Below, piece by piece: positions 1 through 5,722 of a stretch of DNA of 5,948 nt. Each line of letters starts with the position of its first letter. Position 1 is the first letter of the stretch. This DNA comes from Microcoleaceae cyanobacterium UBA11344 (GTDB lineage Bacteria; Cyanobacteriota; Cyanobacteriia; Cyanobacteriales; Microcoleaceae), in the NCBI GenBank assembly GCA_003483675.1, contig DMYK01000589.1, forward strand, positions 1 through 5,948, given 5' to 3'. The translations under genes and the position numbers were made by a program. The notes beneath the pieces were generated by a model, which did not search any database, was not told the DNA's origin, and worked only from the letters and a program-made list of their open reading frames with translations.

Positions 1-67
1 CTACGATGCTGCGGATGCTCGCGGCTTTAAAGGCAGCAAAAAAGAACGCAGCGTTAGTGCTAGGTAG
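1..67 (+). CDS. C-terminal fragment of an unidentified protein
   Basis: A reading frame enters from the left edge (first complete codon at 2) and ends at TAG 65-67. The visible 21 residues begin YDAADARGFKG and end SKKERSVSAR, a short basic, Lys/Arg-rich tail. I do not recognise the protein. This frame is preferred over the other two because its stop lies 14 bases before a strong intrinsic terminator. The third frame reads on through that terminator to a stop near 140, which is less likely. Too little is visible to infer a function. Confidence 0.5.
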   Translation, partial: YDAADARGFKGSKKERSVSAR

Positions 68-81
68 CAGCGCCAAACTGA

Positions 82-114
82 AGGGTAAGAGTCTATTTGA
101 CTCTCTACCCTTTT
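82..114 (+). terminator. Rho-independent terminator after the first gene fragment
   Basis: The arm AGGGTAAGAGTC (82-93) pairs with GACTCTCTACCCT (99-111) around a 5-base loop, with a single bulged base. A T run (111-114) follows. It sits 14 bases after the stop at 65-67 and separates that gene from everything downstream. Confidence 0.8.
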
Positions 115-234
115 CCATACATTATAGAGGTCAAGTTTACTATTAAGTTTGTTTAACACCAGCCTTACTTTACATTAACTTGAAAAATGCGCGAAAACTC
201 GTAGGTGATTGCAAATAAATAGTAAAGATAGGTT

Positions 235-272
235 TTGACTGTTGGCAACAGCCAGGAACTTGAGTTTATAAT
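235..272 (+). promoter_or_regulatory. Candidate promoter with overlapping dyad upstream of the SDR gene
   Basis: A consensus -10 hexamer TATAAT lies at 267-272. The best -35 is TTGGCA at 242-247 with a long 19-base spacer; TTGACT at 235-240 is a better hexamer but too far away (26 bases). The perfect odd dyad CTGTTGGCAACAG (239-251, 6-bp arms, one central base) covers the -35 region and could be an operator. The -10 is seen directly; promoter and operator roles are inference. Confidence 0.35.
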
Positions 273-398
273 TGTAGAGACAAATTTATTGCAGAAAAGG
301 TTCCGACTCTACTAATTCCCAAAAGTAAGCAGGTGGAAAAAGCACTTAATAAAACTACAAGTAGGCTGAATACAAGCATTAGTGAAGGAGCCGATCGC

Positions 399-440
399 GT
401 GGATTTCCGATTAAGTCGCTTTCAGTCTAAAAAATCCTGA
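399..440 (+). CDS. Possible leader peptide (uORF), 13 codons
   Basis: GTG at 399 opens a frame encoding MDFRLSRFQSKKS and stops at TGA 438-440. It is preceded by AAGGAG at 385-390 with an 8-base spacer. The real SDR gene downstream has the same arrangement: AAGGAG, 8 bases, GTG. The peptide is basic and serine-containing, with no obvious run of one regulatory amino acid. It ends 96 bases before the SDR start. It could be a translated leader peptide or chance; no family match is recognised. Confidence 0.2.
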   Translation: MDFRLSRFQSKKS

Positions 441-536
441 AACCCAGCTAACTTTTTAAAGCTCCTATCCCTCGAAAATCTGTTTAAAAACCCTGAAAAA
501 GCAACCCGATCACTATAAAATCAAGGAGAAAGTAAA

Positions 537-2162
537 GTGAAGAGTGCATTTAACCCCTCAGAAGTATTTGAATGTGCAAGCAAAGCGGAAATCATCGATC
601 GCATCCAACAGCTAGTTCCCCCCGGCTCTGGCGAACCACAAAACCCTGAAATCCTGGCTGCTTTACAAACTTTGACCGCCCAGTTAATCGCAGCCTACAA
701 AGCAGACGGGAAATTAGAAAACGATCCTTTTTACGATGTGCGCGATCGCTCCGTGCACCTCTACGCCGCAGTCAGTAGCAAACTCAAAGGAAAAACAATT
801 CTAGTAACTGGTGGAGAAGGATGCGTCGGCACATTCTTGATTGAAAAACTCCTCGAACTAGGCACAAATCAAATAATTTCCGCAGACAAAGCCCGATGTC
901 AAAACCCAGAAGAAACTCGCCCTGTTTATAACAGCAAAGGTGTCGTAAAATTCTATGCCGCTGACATTCGCAACTTTGAGGCGCTGAAATACATATTTGA
1001 AGTAGAAAAGCCAGACATTGTTTTTCACCTAGCAGCTCAACGCTCCCCCGGATTAGCTGAAATCCAAATCCGAGAAACAGTTACAACTAGCCTTATAGGC
1101 ACCCAATACGTCATCCAACTCTGCGAAGAATACGGCGTAGAACACTGCGTTTTTTCTTCCACAGGCAAAACATCTAGATATTTTACCACCGAAGTTTACG
1201 CAGGTTCCAAAAAGTTGGCAGAATGGCAATTTGCCAAAGCAGCTCAAGCAGGAGATGTAATTTACGGAATGGTTCGCTTTACTCATATGTTGGAAAACAG
1301 CTTGTTCTGCGAACAAATGTCCAACAAAGTACAGCAAGGTATGACTGTTAACGTTCATGCTCCCCACCGCTACGTCACCGCTCAAAATTTGGTCGAAGCC
1401 GTACATTTATTGCTGAACGCCCTAGTTTTGTCCGTTCCCGGAAAACTGAAATTTCTCATGGTGCGAAATCTCGGTTGGCCCACAGAAACACTGGAAGTAG
1501 CACTCTATAAAATTGTTGAGTCAGGCAAAAATCTGCCGATTTATTTTCAAGGACTTTTACCGGGATACGAAGAACCATTTTTCCTCGGACAGTTTGACTG
1601 GAGCAAACCTACGGAAATTAACCTCCTGGTTAATGCTCTCGAAGATCCTTTTAGAATTGTTGGCGATTCGGGCGATCTAGTGAGTGCAGAAGTGGCTCCT
1701 TTTTCTTTCCGGGTGTTCGATCGACAAGTGTCGCATCTGGAAAGCTTAATTAGCGATCGAGATTTCCCGGAAGCACAAATCAAACAAGTTCTTGTAGCAG
1801 CGGAAAAAGAAGTGATTGCTTCCTCTTTTTCCTGGAGTTCAGCCAAAGATTTGTTGAAAATTTTGCTGTGGGGAATCCACCCGAAGAAATTGCAAGGTTA
1901 CGGAACTGATGTCGCTAGCTACAGGGATATTATCGAGCTACTTCTGCAAGGAATGTACGGCCGACTCGATCGAGAAGTGTTACAAAGTGCTGGAGTTAGT
2001 GCTGATGAATTTGATGAGTTAGTTGAAAGTCTTTCAACAGTGGATTCTATTCGATCGGAGGTGCATTATTTGCGATCGGTATCCAGATATGTCAGAGAAT
2101 TTACACCGTCACAGTTAACTCAAAAAAAATCTGACAGTGTTGCTGTTCGTGATGCAGCCTAA
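537..2162 (+). CDS. Extended SDR, CapD-like NAD-dependent epimerase/dehydratase
   Basis: A 541-aa cytoplasmic protein with an extended short-chain dehydrogenase core. Residues 85-98 carry the Rossmann dinucleotide motif TGGEGCVG (91-98). The acidic D143 region, HLAAQ (164-168), the serines of SSTGK (207-211) and the catalytic Y221-x-x-x-K225 pair (YAGSK) complete the active site. Such enzymes typically oxidise a nucleotide-sugar at C4 for epimerisation or dehydration; the substrate here cannot be read from sequence. The segment GWPTETLEVALYKI...PGYEEPFF (about 313-348) resembles the C-terminal part of CapD-type polysaccharide biosynthesis proteins. About 84 residues before the core and 150 after it (helical, charged, 390-541) are not part of a normal SDR. 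The GTG start is supported by AAGGAG (523-528) 8 bases upstream and an in-frame TAA at 516. The glycosyltransferase downstream fits a glycan role, but a 255-bp gap separates them. Fold confidence is high, exact reaction low. Confidence 0.85.
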   Translation: MKSAFNPSEVFECASKAEIIDRIQQLVPPGSGEPQNPEILAALQTLTAQLIAAYKADGKLENDPFYDVRDRSVHLYAAVSSKLKGKTILVTGGEGCVGTFLIEKLLELGTNQIISADKARCQNPEETRPVYNSKGVVKFYAADIRNFEALKYIFEVEKPDIVFHLAAQRSPGLAEIQIRETVTTSLIGTQYVIQLCEEYGVEHCVFSSTGKTSRYFTTEVYAGSKKLAEWQFAKAAQAGDVIYGMVRFTHMLENSLFCEQMSNKVQQGMTVNVHAPHRYVTAQNLVEAVHLLLNALVLSVPGKLKFLMVRNLGWPTETLEVALYKIVESGKNLPIYFQGLLPGYEEPFFLGQFDWSKPTEINLLVNALEDPFRIVGDSGDLVSAEVAPFSFRVFDRQVSHLESLISDRDFPEAQIKQVLVAAEKEVIASSFSWSSAKDLLKILLWGIHPKKLQGYGTDVASYRDIIELLLQGMYGRLDREVLQSAGVSADEFDELVESLSTVDSIRSEVHYLRSVSRYVREFTPSQLTQKKSDSVAVRDAA

Positions 2163-2189
2163 CATCACCGAAAATAGTGCGTGAGTTTT

Positions 2190-2232
2190 GAGTTTTGAAT
2201 TAAAGAGTTAACAAATTTTTAGTTCAAAACTC
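2190..2232. repeat. Inverted repeat of GAGTTTTGAA after the SDR gene
   Basis: GAGTTTTGAA (2190-2199) is matched by its exact complement TTCAAAACTC (2223-2232) across a 23-base AT-rich loop. The left arm is preceded by another partial GAGTTTTG, giving a short tandem. Sequences of this kind are common intergenic filler in filamentous cyanobacteria. It lies 27 bases after the SDR stop and could act as a weak transcription end, but there is no T run after the second arm. Confidence 0.5.
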
Positions 2233-2235
2233 TAT

Positions 2236-2264
2236 ATGTAAGGTGCGCACTGCGCACGCTACAT
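2236..2264. repeat. GC-rich palindromic repeat (REP-like)
   Basis: GTGCGC (2243-2248) and GCGCAC (2252-2257) form a perfect stem with a 3-base loop. After a 2-base internal mismatch, the outer ATGTA (2236-2240) pairs with TACAT (2260-2264). It is strikingly GC-rich within an AT-rich spacer. It resembles the short dispersed palindromes common in cyanobacterial intergenic DNA; that family assignment is from memory, not a search. Confidence 0.55.
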
Positions 2265-2336
2265 GAGTTTGTGCGTAATTCCTATTATACTAAGATTGGC
2301 AAAATCAACATGATATGATACCTTGAGTAAGATAAC

Positions 2337-2390
2337 TTGCTGAGTTAACAAAAGTGCAATTTTATTAAAAAATTCCAATGAACTCAGCAA
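2337..2390 (+). promoter_or_regulatory. Perfect 10-bp inverted repeat in the glycosyltransferase leader
   Basis: TTGCTGAGTT (2337-2346) and its exact complement AACTCAGCAA (2381-2390) enclose a 34-base AT-rich loop. The loop can itself form a weak inner pairing of ATTTT/AAAAT type. The second arm ends 27 bases before the GTG at 2418, so the structure falls just ahead of the ribosome binding site. No convincing -35/-10 pair was found nearby. It could be a leader RNA structure or a protein-binding site; its role is inference. Confidence 0.4.
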
Positions 2391-2417
2391 ATACAATTAA
2401 ATTAAGGTACTAGAGTT

Positions 2418-3623
2418 GTGCAAAATAATCAGCTAGCGTTCCTATTTATTGATGTGATGCTATTGGCGATCGCCCTAATCCTTCTAATTCCCGTCGCAGT
2501 TCTATTTCTAGAATGTACGGCCGCTTTATTGTCGCGTCACAACTCCACAGCCACAACTAAATTACCCCGTCCCAAAATAGCAGTTCTAATTCCCGCTTAC
2601 AACGAAGCAGCAGGAATTGCAGCCACAATATCCACAATATTGCCACAGCTAACACCGGACGATCGCCTGTTAGTGATTGCAGACAACTGCACCGATGCTA
2701 CAGCAGAAATTGCCCGTAATTGTGGTGCAACTGCGATCGAACGCCAAGACACCGAACGCAAGGGCAAGGGATACGCCCTAGACTTCGGCTTAGAGTCGAT
2801 CGCCTCAGACCCCCCAGAAGTAGTAATTATGGTTGACGCAGACTGTATCTGTCAGCCAGATGCCTTAGAGACATTAGCCAGAGTTGCAGTGGCTTCCTCT
2901 CGACCGGTGCAAGCAACTTATTTAATGGAACAGCCACCATTACCTACTCCCAAAGATTCCATTTCTGCCTTAGCATTTCTAGTAAAAAACTTAGTCCGAC
3001 CAAGCGGATTAAAACAGTTAGGATTCCCATCATTACTAACAGGAACCGGCATGGCTTTTCCCTGGTCAATAATTCGATCGGTTTCCCTAGCAAGCGGCAA
3101 TATTGTTGAAGATATGCAGATGAGTTTGGATTTGGCGATCGCCGGACATCCAACCATATTCTGCCCCGAAGCCAGAGTCACCGGGTGTTTACCACAACAG
3201 CAGCAAGCAGCCAAAAGTCAAAGAACCCGATGGGAACACGGCCACATACAGACATTGTTAACCCAAACCCCCCGACTCGCAACAGCTTCCCTACAGCAAA
3301 AACGATTTGACCTATTGGCGATCGCCCTCGACTTATCCGTCCCTCCTCTGTCACTTTTAGTCGCCATTTGGATAGCAGCTTTCGCCGCCTCATTACTAGC
3401 AGCAACCCTCGGAACATCCCCAATTCCAGCTATCATTTTAGCAATACAAGGAATACTGATTTTAGTTTCAATTGTCGGCGCTTGGGCAAAATTTGGGCGT
3501 GCCGATATTTCCGGGTTAACTCTTTTATCCGTACCCTTTTACATACTCTGGAAAATTCCTTTGTATCTGGGTTTTATCCTGAAGCGGCAAACCAAATGGG
3601 TACGCACAGAACGCGATGTTTAA
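2418..3623 (+). CDS. Membrane-embedded family 2 glycosyltransferase
   Basis: A 401-aa inner-membrane enzyme that should transfer sugar from a nucleotide-sugar to a growing glycan on the cytoplasmic face. An N-terminal membrane helix (about 8-33) precedes a GT-A domain with IPAYNE (58-63), ADNCTD (88-93), KGKGYALD (115-122), the metal-binding DAD (140-142), GTGMAFP (209-215), the catalytic-base pair ED (231-232) and QRTRW (268-272). The last fits the Q(Q/R)xRW signature of processive GT2 synthases. Three further membrane helices follow (about 305-329, 335-358, 366-388) and a basic tail. All key residues are present. The GTG start has a weak TAAGGT ribosome site 10 bases upstream and an in-frame TAA at 2403; ATG at 2457 is an alternative but would cut the first helix. 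Two HIP1 sites in the gene, plus one at its 5' end, suggest a native gene. Acceptor and product are unknown. Confidence 0.88.
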   Translation: MQNNQLAFLFIDVMLLAIALILLIPVAVLFLECTAALLSRHNSTATTKLPRPKIAVLIPAYNEAAGIAATISTILPQLTPDDRLLVIADNCTDATAEIARNCGATAIERQDTERKGKGYALDFGLESIASDPPEVVIMVDADCICQPDALETLARVAVASSRPVQATYLMEQPPLPTPKDSISALAFLVKNLVRPSGLKQLGFPSLLTGTGMAFPWSIIRSVSLASGNIVEDMQMSLDLAIAGHPTIFCPEARVTGCLPQQQQAAKSQRTRWEHGHIQTLLTQTPRLATASLQQKRFDLLAIALDLSVPPLSLLVAIWIAAFAASLLAATLGTSPIPAIILAIQGILILVSIVGAWAKFGRADISGLTLLSVPFYILWKIPLYLGFILKRQTKWVRTERDV

Positions 3624-3655
3624 TATCCAATCCGGTTGATTAACCGTCTTAAGTC

Positions 3656-3676
3656 ATTCTGAGCAACGCTCAGAAT
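3656..3676. repeat. Perfect 9-bp hairpin after the glycosyltransferase gene
   Basis: ATTCTGAGC (3656-3664) and GCTCAGAAT (3668-3676) pair perfectly around a 3-base loop, 32 bases after the glycosyltransferase stop. No T run follows, so it is not a canonical intrinsic terminator. It may be a dispersed palindrome, or a hairpin protecting the 3' end of the transcript. Confidence 0.5.
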
Positions 3677-3697
3677 CTCAGTCTCAGTCAAGGATTG

Positions 3698-3802
3698 ATA
3701 TCAAATCCATTGGCATCGGAATGATTCATCTCTCTCCTCTCTTCCTCTGCGCCCTCTGCGCCCTCTGCGGTTAAATCATTCCGATACAACCGGAATTGAT
3801 AT
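3698..3802. mobile_element. MITE-like element with 29-bp imperfect terminal inverted repeats
   Basis: Positions 3698-3726 and 3774-3802 are inverted copies of each other: 24 of 29 positions match without gaps, including an exact 12-bp inner part (ATCGGAATGATT / AATCATTCCGAT). The 47-base centre carries three CCTCTGCGC units. There is no coding capacity, so any movement would need a transposase from elsewhere. If the ends are drawn at TATCAA...TTGATA (3699-3801), the flanks show TGA on both sides, a possible 3-bp target duplication. Related end sequences also occur at 3623-3638 and 4708-4723. The structure is seen directly; mobility is inference. Confidence 0.5.
3744..3770 (+). repeat. Three tandem 9-bp units CCTCTGCGC
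   Basis: Units lie at 3744-3752, 3753-3761 and 3762-3770; the last ends in G instead of C. They form the loop of the inverted-repeat element at 3698-3802. CTCTGCG-type tandem filler is familiar from intergenic regions of filamentous cyanobacteria. Confidence 0.7.
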
Positions 3803-3838
3803 GACTGGCAAAAATCCGCATTAATTTAGGAAAACACA

Positions 3839-3876
3839 AAAAATCAGAAGCTGGAAAATTCCAACTTCTGATTTTT
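3839..3876. terminator. Bidirectional rho-independent terminator
   Basis: AAAAATCAGAAG (3839-3850) pairs exactly with CTTCTGATTTTT (3865-3876). After one mismatch an inner TGGAA/TTCCA stem (3852-3856, 3859-3863) closes a 2-base loop. There is a T tract on the exit side of both strands. It begins 5 bases beyond the 3' end of the minus-strand tRNA gene and also faces the plus-strand glycosyltransferase about 215 bases away, so it should insulate the two convergent units. Confidence 0.85.
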
Positions 3877-3881
3877 AGTAA

Positions 3882-3953
3882 CTCCCCGGGTAGGATTTGA
3901 ACCTACGACCAATCGGTTAACAGCCGACCGCTCTGCCACTGAGCTACCGAGGA
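3882..3953 (-). tRNA. tRNA-Asn (anticodon GUU)
   Basis: A 72-base cloverleaf on the minus strand. The acceptor stem TCCTCGG pairs with CCGGGGA (one G-U pair). The D arm is GCTC...GAGC, the anticodon loop CTGTTAA gives GUU, and the T arm is GTAGG/CCTAC with loop TTCAAAT. The discriminator is G, as expected for asparagine. CCA is not encoded; the next bases are TTA, as is usual in cyanobacteria, so CCA must be added after transcription. It has its own apparent promoter (3983-4012) and terminator (3839-3876). Confidence 0.96.
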
Positions 3954-3982
3954 TTGGGGCTTTTTGATTGCCACATTTGCTA

Positions 3983-4012
3983 ATAGTAACAGCAACATAC
4001 TGAATTTGGCAA
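3983..4012 (-). promoter_or_regulatory. Sigma-70-type promoter for tRNA-Asn
   Basis: Read on the minus strand, TTGCCA (4007-4012) and TACTAT (3983-3988) are separated by 18 bases. Transcription would begin near 3975, giving a precursor with a 5' leader of about 20 bases ahead of the tRNA. It lies between the end of the upstream NYN-domain gene and the tRNA, so the tRNA need not be co-transcribed with it. Confidence 0.5.
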
Positions 4013-4062
4013 GGCCTGCCAGCAAACTTTTTTTTAGTCATACAGAAAGCGGGTTTCAGGAG

Positions 4063-4617
4063 TTAATGCAGCCCCATTCTCAGTTTAGCGAGGCGCTGTT
4101 GAGATTCTGGATCGAGAGAACTGGCGAGAAAGCGACTTGAAGTTTGTTTGCGAGATTTGTGCAGGCGTTCGCTGCGGCGGGCTGTGGATTCGACATCAGC
4201 CGCCAGTTGATCGGCTGACATCCATTCTGCACCGTAGCCGACGACTGTTAGTTGCTGCGCTCGGTCTGAGGTGGCGACAATCATGCGGCCTTTTCCCGAT
4301 CGCGATCGCAATTCATAGCGCAAACTAGCACAAGATTTTTCAATATAAGTATCTGCTGTCTGACCGAAGTCAGTGTAGTGCACCGATAAATGTTTAGTAA
4401 TAATTTCTTTAACGCTGGGAGTATCTCGATAGTGAGCATCAAACACCAGTCGAGCCTCAAAATCTTGAACAGCGCTGTAGTTAACTAAAACTTCTATTAA
4501 CTCACGGCGAGCTGTTTCGAGTTCGTCGCGATCGCGCTTTTCTCGGAGTCGAGGCCAAAGCCCAATCATGTTATAGCCGTCTACAAGTAAAACTGCTTGC
4601 GATACATAGGGTGACAT
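4063..4617 (-). CDS. YacP/Rae1-type NYN-domain endoribonuclease
   Basis: A 184-aa protein made almost wholly of one NYN (PIN-like) nuclease domain of the YacP family. Visible motifs are LLVDGYNMIG (10-19) with D13, VFDAHYRD (58-65) with D60, GQTADTYIEK (85-94) with D89, and VATSDRAQQ (114-122) with D118. These acidic residues would hold the catalytic metal. The C-terminal 40 residues are basic (RRSERLHKSRK, 147-157) and suit RNA or ribosome contact. The Bacillus subtilis member, Rae1, cuts mRNA in the ribosomal A site; homologues are known in cyanobacteria and chloroplasts, so a role in translation-linked mRNA decay is likely but not proven here. The ATG start is fixed by an in-frame TGA two codons upstream. 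No good ribosome site is present. The tRNA-Asn gene lies 109 bases downstream on the same strand. Confidence 0.87.
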   Translation of the reverse strand: MSPYVSQAVLLVDGYNMIGLWPRLREKRDRDELETARRELIEVLVNYSAVQDFEARLVFDAHYRDTPSVKEIITKHLSVHYTDFGQTADTYIEKSCASLRYELRSRSGKGRMIVATSDRAQQLTVVGYGAEWMSADQLAADVESTARRSERLHKSRKQTSSRFLASSLDPESQQRLAKLRMGLH

Positions 4618-4642
4618 GGTTCAAGGCTGAATGGCTCCAGCA

Positions 4643-4672
4643 TATATAGGACATTATTTGTTTAAACATCAA
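4643..4672 (-). promoter_or_regulatory. Candidate promoter of the NYN-domain nuclease gene
   Basis: On the minus strand, TTGATG (4667-4672) and TATATA (4643-4648) are 18 bases apart. Transcription would start around 4636, leaving a leader of only about 18 bases without a clear ribosome binding site. Confidence 0.45.
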
Positions 4673-4707
4673 AGCTTTTGTTGAATTTTATTACAAATGG
4701 ATGTCTA

Positions 4708-4724
4708 GTATCAAGTCCGGTTGA
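4708..4724 (+). repeat. Additional copy of the TATCAANTCCGGTTG end sequence
   Basis: This 17-base stretch matches 14 of 17 positions of 3623-3639 and resembles the ends of the inverted-repeat element at 3698-3802. It directly abuts the GGGCATG array, with four bases between, in the spacer between murI and the nuclease gene. It looks like a solo end or a fragment of the same repeat family. Confidence 0.45.
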
Positions 4725-4728
4725 GTAC

Positions 4729-4784
4729 GGGCATGGGGCATGGGGCATGGGGCATGGGGCATGGCGCCTGGGGCATGGGGCATT
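4729..4784 (+). repeat. GGGCATG heptamer array (8 units)
   Basis: Eight contiguous 7-base units: five perfect GGGCATG (4729-4763), one degenerate GCGCCTG, one perfect and one ending in T. It lies downstream of murI and upstream of the nuclease gene promoter. The same motif in the opposite orientation forms the array at 5822-5898 on the other side of murI. Confidence 0.9.
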
Positions 4785-4790
4785 GCAGCT

Positions 4791-4835
4791 AAAAATCAAC
4801 CCCCTAAATCAAGAAGCAAACTGGGATTTGGGGGG
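4791..4835 (-). terminator. Rho-independent terminator of murI
   Basis: On the minus strand the arms CCCCCCAAATC (4825-4835) and GATTTAGGGGG (4800-4810) pair with one bulged base around a 14-base loop. TTGATTTTT (4791-4799) follows. It lies about 30 bases past the murI stop. Similar C-run/G-run hairpins recur in cyanobacterial intergenic DNA, so it may be a dispersed repeat that now works as a terminator. Confidence 0.65.
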
Positions 4836-4865
4836 TGGGGTGATGCGATCAATTAAATTTCGTAG

Positions 4866-5705
4866 CTATTCAGCAGATTCGATGGATACGGGCGATCGTA
4901 CAACAGCCGGCAGCGAAATTTTCTCAACCGCAGGAGTACAGCCCAGCCACTGCACAGACAATTCGGCAAACTGCTGTGGAGGGCCGCTCACACAAAAGCG
5001 AGTCGGCAGCGCAGTACCAGCATTCCGCAGCCCCAAAAGCTCCAACTCTTGAGCAGCAGCAGCCACCACCCGCACAGCCGGATCGATCAACTGCACCCCA
5101 ACAGGCAAAAGCGATCGCAGCACCGGAGCCAATAGCGGATAATGAGTGCAACCGTAAATCAGCGTATCAATCCGCTGCTGAATCAAAGGAGCCAAATATT
5201 CCCGCGCCACCTCACAAGTGTAAGGGTCATAAATGCGGTTTTGCTCCACCAGTGGCACAAAAGCCGGACAGCTAACCTGCCAAACCAGGCAAGAATTATC
5301 CATTTCCAAAATCGCATTGCGATAAGCATTGCTAGCAGCCGTAGCAGGAGTTGCGATGACTCCGATCCGCTTCCCTTGCTGCACCGCAGCCTGCGCCCCC
5401 GGCAGAATAACTCCCAGCACCGGAATATCAAACTCAGCCAGCACCATCTCCATCGCCAAAGCAGAACTGGTGTTGCAGGCCATAATCACCATTTTGACAT
5501 CCTGTTTCACCAGCCAAGCCATGATTTCGCGGACAAACTGCACAATTTCCGCTGCCCCGCGAGTGCCGTAGGGCAACCGAGCCGTATCTCCAAAATAAAG
5601 TATTGATTCCTTGGGCAATTGTCGGTACAACTCCCTCAAAACAGTCAAACCACCCACGCCGCTATCAAAAATACCGATTCTTTGTTGTCCAGAGTCTGTC
5701 GTCAT
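4866..5705 (-). CDS. murI: Glutamate racemase
   Basis: A 279-aa cytosolic enzyme that interconverts L- and D-glutamate, supplying D-Glu to the MurD step of peptidoglycan synthesis. Length is normal for the family. The N-terminal motif IGIFDSGVGGL (10-20) holds the conserved D14 and S15. YFGDTARLPYG (37-47) is followed by the first catalytic cysteine C77 in MACNTSSA (76-82 region), LGVILPGAQA (97-106), and the second catalytic cysteine C186 in YGCTHYPLL (184-192). Both lobes and both cysteines are intact. The C-terminal tail (about 235-279, FCVSGPPQQF onward) looks like the extension seen in cyanobacterial homologues. The ATG at 5705 is fixed by an in-frame TAA 6 bases upstream; no ribosome binding site is visible. 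The gene is flanked by inverted heptamer arrays, and its upstream DNA is nearly all repeats, so its promoter is unclear. Confidence 0.97.
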   Translation of the reverse strand: MTTDSGQQRIGIFDSGVGGLTVLRELYRQLPKESILYFGDTARLPYGTRGAAEIVQFVREIMAWLVKQDVKMVIMACNTSSALAMEMVLAEFDIPVLGVILPGAQAAVQQGKRIGVIATPATAASNAYRNAILEMDNSCLVWQVSCPAFVPLVEQNRIYDPYTCEVAREYLAPLIQQRIDTLIYGCTHYPLLAPVLRSLLPVGVQLIDPAVRVVAAAAQELELLGLRNAGTALPTRFCVSGPPQQFAELSVQWLGCTPAVEKISLPAVVRSPVSIESAE

Positions 5706-5722
5706 TTGTTAATTGTTAGTTA

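Larger units (their letters stand above)
115..536 (+). other. Long gene-free leader region ahead of the SDR gene
   Basis: This is about 420 bases of AT-rich DNA with no substantial open frame on either strand. It holds a candidate promoter with an overlapping dyad (239-272) and a possible 13-codon leader peptide (399-440). The ribosome binding site AAGGAG of the SDR gene lies at 523-528. If the TATAAT at 267-272 is the true -10 element, the SDR transcript has an untranslated leader of roughly 250 bases. I see no recognisable riboswitch or RNA gene in it, but cannot rule one out without covariance searches. Confidence 0.5.

Noticed and set aside
514..519. TATAAA as the -10 element of the SDR gene
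   Set aside because: It is only 3 bases before the ribosome site AAGGAG, so transcription would start within or after that site, and no -35 match lies at a suitable distance.
1053..1406. Minus-strand open frames inside the SDR gene (also 1547-1846)
   Set aside because: They are antisense shadows of a gene with clear catalytic motifs; no ribosome site, and composition is typical of reverse-frame text.
2283..2319. TATTAT, TATACT and TATGAT hexamers as promoters of the glycosyltransferase gene
   Set aside because: No -35-like hexamer sits at 16-19 bases from any of them; the nearest candidates are 8-12 bases away. They may be chance matches in AT-rich DNA.
2918..3643. Open frames overlapping the glycosyltransferase on both strands
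   Set aside because: They are shadows of the glycosyltransferase, whose motifs and membrane helices are complete in one uninterrupted frame.
3844..4041. Minus-strand open frame of 65 codons containing GSSVAERSAVNRLVVGSNPTRG-like text
   Set aside because: It is a translation of the tRNA-Asn gene and its terminator; the Ser/Val/Asn-rich text is the familiar artefact of reading through a tRNA.
4729..4784. CRISPR array
   Set aside because: Units are 7 bases, contiguous and without spacers; the same holds for 5723-5792 and 5822-5898. These are tandem heptamer repeats, not CRISPR.
4678..5052. Plus-strand open frame of 124 codons with repeated Gly-His-Gly-Ala-Trp text
   Set aside because: Its N-terminal half is the GGGCATG array translated, and the rest is antisense to the well-supported murI gene. 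No ribosome binding site.
4976..5606. Plus-strand open frames across murI
   Set aside because: They are rich in Pro, Gln, Ser and Arg as expected for antisense reading of murI, and none has a ribosome site or a recognisable domain.
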